The notes below the pieces were generated by a model. That model did not search any database. It was not told where the DNA came from and saw only the letters and a program-made list of their open reading frames with translations. From contig CALZOH010000037.1 in the NCBI GenBank assembly GCA_945827465.1, positions 1-17,046 of the forward strand: a stretch of DNA of 17,046 nt, given 5' to 3'. Both the position numbers and the translations under genes were made by a program. This document shows, piece after piece, positions 6,537-13,890 of this stretch. Origin of the DNA: an uncultured Prevotellaceae bacterium (GTDB lineage Bacteria; Bacteroidota; Bacteroidia; Bacteroidales; Bacteroidaceae). How positions within the stretch are numbered: the stretch's first letter is position 1; the number at the start of each line of letters is the position of its first letter.

Positions 6537-7841
6537 ATGAAATATTACAGTACCAATCATCAGGCACCAGATGCCGATTTGCGTGACGCTATCATCAAAG
6601 GTCTCGCACCCGATAAGGGATTATATATGCCGGAGCGATTGCCCCAACTTCCAGCCGATTTCTTTGAACGGATGGATCGGCTCAGCTTTCAGGAAATAGC
6701 CGGCGAAGTGGCTGTCAATTTGCTTGGTGAAGATGTTCCCGAAGCTACGTTAAGAAATATTGTGGCTGATGCTCTCAATTTTGATATTCCTGTAGTGCCT
6801 GTTGCTGATCGAATCCATGCAATGGAACTTTTTCACGGGCCAACCTTGGCTTTCAAGGATGTGGGCGCACGTTTTATGGCTCGATTGCTTCGCCATTTTA
6901 TTGGTGAAGATGAGGGAGAACAGAAAACCATAAATGTTCTAGTTGCAACCTCTGGTGATACGGGAAGTGCCGTAGCCAATGGATTTTTAGGTGTAGAGGG
7001 TATTCATGTTTACGTGCTTTATCCCAATGGTAAGGTCAGTCCGTTGCAGGAGATGCAATTTACTACCTTGGGACGAAATATCACGGCAATTGCCGTGGAT
7101 GGTACCTTTGATGATTGTCAGGCGTTGGTAAAAAGTGCCTTTATGGATGATGAATTGCAGAGGGGCATGAAGCTTACTTCGGCCAATTCAATCAATTTGG
7201 GTAGATTGATACCTCAGTCGTTTTATTATTTCTATGCTTATGCACAGATGAAGCGGATGACCGACCAATTGGTGATATGTGTACCCAGTGGAAACTTTGG
7301 CAATTTGGCTGCAGGTTTGATGGCTTGGAAGATGGGACTTCCTATTCGCAGGTTCATTGCCGCGAACAATCGCAATGATGTCTTCTATCAGTATCTGCAA
7401 ACAGGTGGATACCATCCGCGACCTTCCATTGCCACTATTGCCAATGCCATGGACGTAGGAGCACCCAGCAATTTTGCAAGAATCCAGGCTTTGTTTGATG
7501 GCGATATCAATCAGATACGTGCATTGATATCGGGTGCCACTTATTCTGATGATGAGATCTGTCAAACCATTCGTAAGGTATATGAAACGAATCGGTATCT
7601 GCTTGATCCGCATGGAGCCTGTGCCTATTTGGCATTGGAAGAGCAATTGATGGATGGAGAACATGGGGTGTTTCTCGAAACAGCTCATCCAGCTAAATTT
7701 AATGATACGATTGCCCGGGTGATCGGTCGTCAGCCCATCATCCCGGACCGTTTGCAAGCCTTTATGAACGGTATGAAACAGACGGTGCAGATGGAAAACG
7801 ACTTCAGTACATTCAAGAGTTTCCTCCTAAATCGTAGGTAG
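6537..7841 (+). CDS. thrC: Threonine synthase
   Basis: A 434-residue PLP enzyme that converts O-phosphohomoserine to threonine and phosphate, the last step of the pathway. The N-terminus MKYYSTNHQAPDADLRDAIIKGLAPDKGLYMPE is typical of long threonine synthases. The PLP lysine is Lys107 in HGPTLAFKDVGARF; VATSGDTGSAVANGF is the phosphate and substrate loop; VPSGNFGNLAAGLMAWKMGLP is the PLP phosphate-binding glycine loop; LETAHPAKF is near the C-terminus. Full length with no damage. It starts 12 bp after the apgM-like stop, so the two are co-transcribed under the Thr leader. A terminator follows 38 bp after the stop. Confidence 0.96.
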   Translation: MKYYSTNHQAPDADLRDAIIKGLAPDKGLYMPERLPQLPADFFERMDRLSFQEIAGEVAVNLLGEDVPEATLRNIVADALNFDIPVVPVADRIHAMELFHGPTLAFKDVGARFMARLLRHFIGEDEGEQKTINVLVATSGDTGSAVANGFLGVEGIHVYVLYPNGKVSPLQEMQFTTLGRNITAIAVDGTFDDCQALVKSAFMDDELQRGMKLTSANSINLGRLIPQSFYYFYAYAQMKRMTDQLVICVPSGNFGNLAAGLMAWKMGLPIRRFIAANNRNDVFYQYLQTGGYHPRPSIATIANAMDVGAPSNFARIQALFDGDINQIRALISGATYSDDEICQTIRKVYETNRYLLDPHGACAYLALEEQLMDGEHGVFLETAHPAKFNDTIARVIGRQPIIPDRLQAFMNGMKQTVQMENDFSTFKSFLLNRR

Positions 7842-7878
7842 ACATTCTATTATATCGAGTTTATACTATCTGTTGAGT

Positions 7879-7911
7879 GGAGGTGTGCTTTGAGTGATAA
7901 AGTGCATCTCC
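7879..7911 (+). terminator. Terminator of the threonine operon
   Basis: A 13-bp stem including three G-T wobble pairs (7879-7891 with 7899-7911) and a 7-nt loop, followed by CTCTTCTTTT. It lies shortly after the thrC stop codon. Confidence 0.65.
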
Positions 7912-8036
7912 CTCTTCTTTTGGTGGAATGCGTGCGTAGTGCTTCGCTCTAATAAAGTTGGGTTTAACGTATCATTTTGACGTGTGCTTATTGGCTTTTA
8001 TAAAAGGAAAGGAGCGATGAAATCATAAAAAGTAGC

Positions 8037-8044
8037 TATTTTTG
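8037..8044 (+). promoter_or_regulatory. Putative -7 box for dsbD
   Basis: TATTTTTG matches TAnnTTTG and lies 32 bp before the dsbD ATG. I see no clear -33 TTTG. Confidence 0.5.
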
Positions 8045-8075
8045 CAATCGTATTTCTGCATAAATCATAATCATC

Positions 8076-10112
8076 ATGGTGAAAAGACTGTTTATTACAA
8101 CAATCCTCATTACTTTCTTAGGATTATTTCCTGCTTGGGCACAGTTTGAAGAGCCCGTAAAGTTTGAGAGTAAGGCCGAACGCATTTCGTCTTCTGAAAT
8201 CATCCTTCGTTTTTTGGGAAAAATAGATAGTGGGTGGCACGTATATTCAACCGATTTGGGCGATGGAGGTCCCACTGCGGCCAGTTTTCATGTTGACAAA
8301 CAGAAGGGTATAGAGCCTGTGGGGAAACTCAAGGCTATAGGTAAGGAAGAAGAGGTTAATGATCCGGTATTTGGCATGACCGTAAGATACTTTGAGAAGG
8401 AAGTGGTGTTTGAGCAAAAACTGAAAATTACGGCAGAAGAATATGAAATGTCGGGTTATCTGGAATATGGCGCTTGCGATGACAAGAATTGTATCCCGCC
8501 TTCAACAGCCGAATTTTCGTTGATGGGAAGTGATGGTTTGCAGTCTGTTGCTACGGAGCCTGCTCCTTCCAAAGACGTTATGAAATCAGATGCGGTAAAA
8601 GATTCTGAAGCGCCAGTGGAAGAAGTTACGGATACGGTTGCAACTGTTTTAGCGGTGGAATCAACTGCCGGAGAAGCGGAGGCGAGCGGTTGGTGGAAAC
8701 CTGTAGTTGAAGAGTTGCGAGCATATGAAGGTGGTGGAGAACAAAAAGGATTGCTTACGATTCTTTTGCTGGGCTTTTTGGGTGGAATAATTGCATTGTT
8801 TACTCCTTGTGTATGGCCCATCATACCAATGACGGTCAGCTTCTTCTTACATCGTTCGCAGAATCGCCGCAAGGCTTTGAGGGAGTCGATACTGTATGGC
8901 GCATCCATTGTTGTTATTTATGTAGGTTTTGGATTGTTGCTCACGCTATGGAAAGGTGCGAATGCGCTGAATGCTCTGTCGACCGATGCTTCGTTTAATA
9001 TTTTCTTCTTCCTATTGCTATTGGTATTTGGCGCCAGCTTCTTGGGAGGGTTTGAGATTACATTGCCTTCATCCTGGAATAACAAGATTAATCAAAAGGC
9101 GGATGCGACAACCGGATTGATTAGCATCTTTTTGATGGCATTTACTTTGGTGTTAGTATCGTTTAGTTGCACAGGTCCTATTATCGGTTTCTTGTTGGTG
9201 GAAGTTTCTACTTACAACAGTATTCTCTCGCCGGCCTTGGGTATGTTTGGTTTTGCCTTGGCTTTGGCGCTTCCCTTTACGCTTTTTGCTCTTTTCCCCA
9301 GTTGGTTGAAAAAGATGCCCAAAAGTGGTGGGTGGATGAATGTTATAAAAGTAACGTTGGGATTCATTGAGTTGGCTTTTGCGCTTAAGTTCCTGTCGGT
9401 AGCCGACTTGGCTTATGGTTGGCATATATTGGATCGTGAAACCTTCTTGTCCATTTGGATCGTCTTGTTCGCATTGTTGGGTTGCTATCTTTTGGGCGTG
9501 ATACGTTTTCCGGGTGATGACGAACAGCACCATACCAGTGTGATCTGCTTCTTCCCGGCTGTTTGTTCGTTGGCCTTTGCCGTGTATATGATTCCAGGAT
9601 TGTGGGGCGCTCCTTTAAAAGCAATCAGTGCTTTTGCTCCACCTATCTATACTCAGGACTTTAATCTGGATAAGACGGAAGTGAAACCCATGTTTACTGA
9701 TTTCGATGAAGGAATGGAATATGCGCAAAAAGAGGGAAAGCCTGTTTTGCTCGATTTCACCGGCTTCGGTTGTGTGAACTGCCGGAAGATGGAAATGGCT
9801 GTGTGGAATAAGTCGCAGGTGAAGTCGGTATTGGAAAAGGATTATGTGTTGATTTCATTGTATGTAGATGATAAAACGCCTTTGCCTGAACCAGTACGCA
9901 TCCAAGAGAATGGTAAAGAGAGGGTATTGCGTACCGTGGGTGACCGCTGGAGTCATTTGCAGCGTAGTAAGTTTGGTGCAAGTGCTCAACCATTTTATGT
10001 GGCGGTGGATAATGAAGGAATGCCTTTAGGACCTTCGTATGGATTCAAGGAAGATATTGACGCTTATCTGAAATTCCTTAAAACGGGATTGGAGAATTAT
10101 CGACGTCCCTAA
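8076..10112 (+). CDS. dsbD: Thiol:disulfide interchange protein DsbD
   Basis: A 678-residue inner-membrane protein that moves electrons from cytoplasmic thioredoxin to periplasmic thiols. Residues 1-22 are a signal peptide. The N-terminal domain (about 25-150) carries the Cys pair C134/C139 in YGACDDKNCIPPS. A low-complexity acidic Pro/Ala/Val linker spans about 160-205. The membrane domain (about 225-510) has several hydrophobic spans and its redox pair C245 (LFTPCVWPIIPM) and C365 (SFSCTGPIIG). The C-terminal thioredoxin-like domain (about 540-678) has GFGCVNCR with C566/C569 and a cis-Pro at SAQPF. All six catalytic cysteines are present. It is a single-gene unit with its own promoter and a bidirectional terminator downstream. 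The thioredoxin motif CVNC is the variant common in Bacteroidetes DsbD. Confidence 0.95.
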   Translation: MVKRLFITTILITFLGLFPAWAQFEEPVKFESKAERISSSEIILRFLGKIDSGWHVYSTDLGDGGPTAASFHVDKQKGIEPVGKLKAIGKEEEVNDPVFGMTVRYFEKEVVFEQKLKITAEEYEMSGYLEYGACDDKNCIPPSTAEFSLMGSDGLQSVATEPAPSKDVMKSDAVKDSEAPVEEVTDTVATVLAVESTAGEAEASGWWKPVVEELRAYEGGGEQKGLLTILLLGFLGGIIALFTPCVWPIIPMTVSFFLHRSQNRRKALRESILYGASIVVIYVGFGLLLTLWKGANALNALSTDASFNIFFFLLLLVFGASFLGGFEITLPSSWNNKINQKADATTGLISIFLMAFTLVLVSFSCTGPIIGFLLVEVSTYNSILSPALGMFGFALALALPFTLFALFPSWLKKMPKSGGWMNVIKVTLGFIELAFALKFLSVADLAYGWHILDRETFLSIWIVLFALLGCYLLGVIRFPGDDEQHHTSVICFFPAVCSLAFAVYMIPGLWGAPLKAISAFAPPIYTQDFNLDKTEVKPMFTDFDEGMEYAQKEGKPVLLDFTGFGCVNCRKMEMAVWNKSQVKSVLEKDYVLISLYVDDKTPLPEPVRIQENGKERVLRTVGDRWSHLQRSKFGASAQPFYVAVDNEGMPLGPSYGFKEDIDAYLKFLKTGLENYRRP

Positions 10113-10132
10113 ATAGTTGAAATATATCAATT

Positions 10133-10170
10133 GCAAAAAGGCTCGCGTCTGGAGGCGTGAGCCTTTTTGC
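10133..10170. terminator. Bidirectional terminator between dsbD and tRNA-Arg
   Basis: A perfect 12-bp outer stem, GCAAAAAGGCTC (10133-10144) with GAGCCTTTTTGC (10159-10170), is extended inward by four more pairs with two wobbles. The A5/T5 flanks give a U-tract on both strands, so it can stop dsbD on the plus strand and the convergent tRNA on the minus strand. Confidence 0.9.
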
Positions 10171-10175
10171 TGAAG

Positions 10176-10247
10176 TAGCCCCGATGGGAATCGAACCCAT
10201 ATTCCAGGTTTAGGAAACCTGTGTTCTATCCGTTGAACTACAGAGCC
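10176..10247 (-). tRNA. tRNA-Arg (anticodon CCU)
   Basis: Read on the minus strand, a complete 72-nt cloverleaf is visible. The acceptor GGCTCTG pairs with CGGGGCT (three G-U pairs); D-arm GTTC/GAAC; anticodon arm CAGGT-TTCCTAA-ACCTG with anticodon CCT (reads AGG); variable loop GAAT; T-arm ATGGG-TTCGATT-CCCAT; discriminator A. CCA is not encoded. It is transcribed towards dsbD and ends 5 bp before the shared terminator. Confidence 0.96.
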
Positions 10248-10331
10248 GGGATTTGATTTGGGAAACTCAAGCGATGAGTTCAATCGGTGTCTTACTGATT
10301 GAAATCAGGAGATCTTGATGAGTTACGGCTG

Positions 10332-10339
10332 CAAAGTTA
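10332..10339 (-). promoter_or_regulatory. -7 box for tRNA-Arg
   Basis: The complement of 10332-10339 is TAACTTTG, a match to TAnnTTTG on the tRNA strand, about 85 bp before the mature 5' end. A partial CAAA (TTTG on the minus strand) sits nearby at 10352-10355, but closer than the usual spacing. Confidence 0.5.
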
Positions 10340-10416
10340 GTTCTTTCTTTTCAAATAACCATGTAGATGTCGCCCTCCTCGTGCATAAAAAGAATGCAAA
10401 GAACGGTTTGCAAAAG

Positions 10417-10428
10417 GAATGCGCATTC
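10417..10428. promoter_or_regulatory. Perfect 12-bp palindrome upstream of pckA
   Basis: GAATGCGCATTC is a perfect palindrome about 86 bp upstream of the pckA -7 box and about 78 bp upstream of the tRNA -7 box. Nearby GAATGC (10392-10397) repeats its half-site, and TGCAAA/TTTGCA forms a 6-bp inverted repeat at about 10395-10412. Possible regulator site; no binding protein can be named. Confidence 0.35.
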
Positions 10429-10513
10429 AAGCAATGCTTTTAAAAAGTCTTAACTATGGACCAGTTATGGCAAAGAGAAACGTCTTTTTTGAAATCAGGT
10501 AAAATCTAATTCG

Positions 10514-10521
10514 TAGTTTTG
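10514..10521 (+). promoter_or_regulatory. Promoter of pckA
   Basis: TAGTTTTG matches the -7 consensus TAnnTTTG. TTTG at 10488-10491 lies 22 bp upstream, close to the expected -33 box. The 5' leader would be about 55 nt. Confidence 0.6.
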
Positions 10522-10582
10522 TACTGCCAAAAATAGGCGGAGTAAAATCTATACATTTGTTTTAAACGTAAAATACCACAAT

Positions 10583-12187
10583 ATGCAAGCTAAAGACTTA
10601 GAAAAGTATGGTATCACTGGTGTAACAGAGGTACTCTACAATCCTTCTTATGAAGTATTGTTCAATGAAGAGACTGCTGAAGGTCTCACAGGTTTTGATA
10701 AAGGCCAGGAAACAGAACTTGGTGCTATCAATGTAATGACCGGAATCTATACCGGCCGTTCTCCCAAAGACAAGTTTATCGTTGATGATGAAAATTCTCA
10801 CGATACTGTATGGTGGACGTCAGATGAATATAAGAATGACAACCATCGTGCTTCCAAGGAGGCATGGGCTGCAGTAAAAGACATCGCTAAGAAAGAATTG
10901 TCAAACAAGAAACTCTATGTAGTTGATGGTTTCTGCGGTACCAACAAGGATACCCGTATGAAGGTTCGCTTTATTATGGAGGTAGCTTGGCAGGCTCATT
11001 TCGTAACCAATATGTTCATTCGTCCGAAGAATCAAGAAGAGTTTGATCAGGAACCTGATTTCATTGTTTATAACGCTTCAAAGGCTAAGGTTGAAAACTG
11101 GAAAGAGTTGGGCCTGAATTCTGAAACTGCAGTTGTATTCAATGTGACAACTAAGGAACAAGTAATTATCAATACTTGGTATGGCGGTGAAATGAAGAAG
11201 GGTATGTTCTCAATGATGAACTACTACTTGCCTCTGAAGGGTATTGCTTCAATGCACTGCTCTGCCAACTGCGATATGAACGGTGAAAATACTGCTATCT
11301 TCTTCGGTCTCTCCGGTACCGGTAAGACTACTTTGTCAACTGATCCGAAGCGCAAGTTGATCGGTGACGATGAGCACGGATGGGACGATAACGGCGTATT
11401 CAACTTTGAAGGCGGTTGCTATGCAAAGGTAATCAACCTTGACAAGGAAAGTGAACCTGATATCTACAATGCAATCCGTCGTGACGCTCTCTTAGAGAAT
11501 GTAACCGTTGCTGAAGATGGTAAGATTGACTTCACAGACAAGAGCACTACTGAAAATACCCGTGTGTCTTATCCGATTTATCATATCAAGAACATTATGC
11601 GTCCTGTTTCTGCTGCTCCTGCTGCAAAACAAGTAATCTTCTTGAGCGCTGATGCTTTCGGTGTTCTTCCTCCCGTATCTATCTTGACTCCCGAACAGAC
11701 GAAGTATTACTTCCTTTCTGGTTTCACTGCAAAATTGGCAGGAACAGAGCGCGGTATTACAGAGCCGACTCCTACTTTCTCTGCTTGCTTCGGTCAAGCA
11801 TTCTTGGAGTTGCATCCTACTAAGTATGCTGAGGAATTGGTTAAGAAGATGGAGAAGAGCGGTGCTAAGGCTTATTTGGTTAATACCGGTTGGAATGGTA
11901 CGGGCAAGCGTATTTCTATTCATGATACTCGTGGTATCATTGATGCCATTCTGAACGGAAGCATCAACAATGCTCCTACCAAGACCATTCCGATGTTCAA
12001 CTTTGAAGTTCCTACGGAATTGCCCGGTGTTGACACCAATATTCTTGATCCGAGAGATACTTATGCCGATCCTGCTCAGTGGGAAGAAAAGGCTAAGGAC
12101 CTCGCAGCTCGCTTTATTAAGAACTTCAACAAGTATGAAGGAAATGAAGCTGGTAAGGCTCTTGTAGCAGCCGGACCGAAATTGTAA
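10583..12187 (+). CDS. pckA: Phosphoenolpyruvate carboxykinase (ATP-dependent)
   Basis: A 534-residue cytoplasmic enzyme that interconverts oxaloacetate and phosphoenolpyruvate using ATP/ADP. In anaerobic Bacteroidales it usually runs in the carboxylating direction, feeding the succinate/propionate pathway. Diagnostic blocks: TGRSPKDKFIVDD (57-69), the kinase-1a P-loop GLSGTGKTTLS (242-252), the metal-binding block IGDDEHGWDDNGVFNFEGGCYAK (260-282), and NTGWNGTGKRISIHDTR near the adenine site. Length is normal. Codon use is more biased than in neighbouring genes, fitting high expression. It is transcribed alone between its own promoter and a strong terminator. Confidence 0.97.
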   Translation: MQAKDLEKYGITGVTEVLYNPSYEVLFNEETAEGLTGFDKGQETELGAINVMTGIYTGRSPKDKFIVDDENSHDTVWWTSDEYKNDNHRASKEAWAAVKDIAKKELSNKKLYVVDGFCGTNKDTRMKVRFIMEVAWQAHFVTNMFIRPKNQEEFDQEPDFIVYNASKAKVENWKELGLNSETAVVFNVTTKEQVIINTWYGGEMKKGMFSMMNYYLPLKGIASMHCSANCDMNGENTAIFFGLSGTGKTTLSTDPKRKLIGDDEHGWDDNGVFNFEGGCYAKVINLDKESEPDIYNAIRRDALLENVTVAEDGKIDFTDKSTTENTRVSYPIYHIKNIMRPVSAAPAAKQVIFLSADAFGVLPPVSILTPEQTKYYFLSGFTAKLAGTERGITEPTPTFSACFGQAFLELHPTKYAEELVKKMEKSGAKAYLVNTGWNGTGKRISIHDTRGIIDAILNGSINNAPTKTIPMFNFEVPTELPGVDTNILDPRDTYADPAQWEEKAKDLAARFIKNFNKYEGNEAGKALVAAGPKL

Positions 12188-12222
12188 TTCGGACATTTTT
12201 CATATCAACTTTTTATATTATT

Positions 12223-12250
12223 GAGGTGCGCCTTTGTGCGCACCTCTTTG
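12223..12250 (+). terminator. Terminator of pckA
   Basis: A perfect 9-bp GC-rich stem, GAGGTGCGC (12223-12231) with GCGCACCTC (12238-12246), has a 6-nt loop and is followed by TTTG. It lies 36 bp after the pckA stop codon. Confidence 0.8.
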
Positions 12251-12354
12251 CGTAGATAAGATATCGGGATAATATAGGCGGAACTTGCGTGGTTGTTGGT
12301 TTGTTGCATGAAGAAAGATGTTGGGTATTCATGATGTTAATGTGTGTTTTTTCT

Positions 12355-12362
12355 TAACTTTG
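12355..12362 (+). promoter_or_regulatory. Promoter -7 box of the GH30-GH18-ThuA operon
   Basis: TAACTTTG matches TAnnTTTG exactly and lies 24 bp before the ATG at 12386. It falls inside the longer frame that could start with GTG at 12344, so it decides in favour of the later ATG. Confidence 0.6.
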
Positions 12363-12385
12363 TAACCTTTCTAATACGGATTAAG

Positions 12386-13867
12386 ATGTTTCATTGTGGT
12401 CAAAATTATTGTTTAGCCCAATTTAAATCCTTGGCGCTTATTGGATGGCTTCTGCTAATGGTGGCTTCGCTTCCGACTTCTGCCAAGCGAAGTAAGAAGG
12501 TGACAGCTATTACAAGTACAGTTGATGGAAGGACTTTGCTGATATCCAAGATAAATGCGATAAAGTTTAGATCAGAAAAGGAGAATACTTTCGTCATGGA
12601 TGATCGTCAGCATTATCAGACGATGGATGGTTTTGGTGCAGCTATCACCTATTCTACAGCGTATAATCTGATGAAGATGACACCGGCAGACCGACACAAT
12701 TTTTTGGAAGAGACCTATTCGTTGTCTAAGGGGTGGGGATATAGTTATGCCCGTATTTCGATAGGTTGTTCTGATTTTTCCAGTACGGAATATACTTGCT
12801 GTGATACTCCGGGACTCGAGAATTTTCGATTGCATGAGGATGAAACCAAATATGTCATACCAATCTTGAAAGAGATTTTAGCTATTAATCCTCAATTGAA
12901 AATTATCGGGTCGCCGTGGACTTGTCCGCGTTGGATGAAGGTGAAAGATCTGGAAACATTGGAGCCGTATAATAGTTGGACTGATGGTTATATCCATCCG
13001 AAGTATTATCAGACTTATGCAGATTATTTTGTGAAATGGATTAAGGCTTTTGAAGCGGAGGGGATACCGATTTATGCTGTGACACCCCAAAATGAGCCCT
13101 TGAATAGAGCTAATTGTGCTTCAACCTATGTTTCTTGGAAAGAAGAATGTGAACTCGTCCGACGGATGGCTCCTACTTTTAAGCGTAATGGTCTTAAAAC
13201 GAAGATCTACGTATTTGACCACAATTATAATTATGATAATATTGCTTCTGAAAGGGAATACCCCATTAAACTTTATGAGGCACTGGCGGGAGAGTCTGAT
13301 ATGGAGTTGCTGGTGGGTGCAGCTTACCATAATTATGGCGGCAATATGAATGAATTGGAGAAGATACATCGGTTGGCTCCCAATATGAAACTCATCTTTT
13401 CAGAGGCTTCTATTGGAACCTGGAATCAGGGCCGTGATCTGCGGAAAAGCCTATTGCGCGATGTGGAGCAGATTTGTATTGGAACAGTAAATCGTTGGTG
13501 TACGGCTGTGGTTGTTTGGAACTTGATGCTTGATTTGAAGCGTGGTCCAAATCTTGATGGCGGATGCCAAACGTGTTTTGGCGCCGTGGATATTGATGAA
13601 AGCAATTATCGAACGATTCATCGTAATTCGCATTATGTGGCTATTGCCCATCTTTCGAGTGTGGTAAGACCGGGTGCTGTCAGAATAGGACTGCAGGGAG
13701 CTAATTTGAAAGGTGTTTCTGCTGCTGCTTTTTGTAATCCAGATCGCAGTCATGGTTTGGTGTTTTCTAATAGTAATGATGCAGCACAGGAGATATGTGT
13801 GAGGGATGGTCAACAACTATTTCAAACAGTTTTGCCTGCGCAATCTGTGGTTTCTTTTCTATGGTAA
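12386..13867 (+). CDS. Secreted glycoside hydrolase family 30 (glucosylceramidase / beta-1,6-glucanase type)
   Basis: From the ATG at 12386 the protein has 493 residues. Residues 1-33 are a signal peptide (core LALIGWLLLMVASLP). The frame extends 14 codons upstream to a GTG at 12344, but the promoter lies within that stretch. The GH30 (clan A) TIM barrel is recognisable: QTMDGFGAAITYSTAYNL (78-95), LKIIGSPWTCPRWMK (171-185), acid/base Glu237 in AVTPQNEPLN, nucleophile Glu340 in MKLIFSEASIG, and a C-terminal beta domain with FSNSNDAAQEICVRDG. Likely substrates are beta-1,6- or beta-linked glucosides; subfamily and substrate cannot be fixed by eye. First gene of a three-gene operon, with the GH18 gene 23 bp after its stop. 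Confidence 0.9.
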   Translation: MFHCGQNYCLAQFKSLALIGWLLLMVASLPTSAKRSKKVTAITSTVDGRTLLISKINAIKFRSEKENTFVMDDRQHYQTMDGFGAAITYSTAYNLMKMTPADRHNFLEETYSLSKGWGYSYARISIGCSDFSSTEYTCCDTPGLENFRLHEDETKYVIPILKEILAINPQLKIIGSPWTCPRWMKVKDLETLEPYNSWTDGYIHPKYYQTYADYFVKWIKAFEAEGIPIYAVTPQNEPLNRANCASTYVSWKEECELVRRMAPTFKRNGLKTKIYVFDHNYNYDNIASEREYPIKLYEALAGESDMELLVGAAYHNYGGNMNELEKIHRLAPNMKLIFSEASIGTWNQGRDLRKSLLRDVEQICIGTVNRWCTAVVVWNLMLDLKRGPNLDGGCQTCFGAVDIDESNYRTIHRNSHYVAIAHLSSVVRPGAVRIGLQGANLKGVSAAAFCNPDRSHGLVFSNSNDAAQEICVRDGQQLFQTVLPAQSVVSFLW

Positions 13868-13890
13868 TCTTTAATATAAACGTTGATATA

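Noticed and set aside
7188..7757. 189-codon minus-strand ORF
   Set aside because: Antisense shadow of thrC with no recognisable motif.
10176..10247. tRNA-Arg as attachment site of an integrated element
   Set aside because: No integrase gene and no repeat of the tRNA 3' end is seen in the window; both flanks are ordinary housekeeping genes.
11492..12196. 234-codon minus-strand ORF
   Set aside because: Antisense shadow of pckA; its length follows from the strongly biased codon use of pckA.
12344..12385. GTG start giving a longer GH30 protein
   Set aside because: A perfect -7 promoter box lies inside this stretch, and the ATG at 12386 gives a proper signal peptide.
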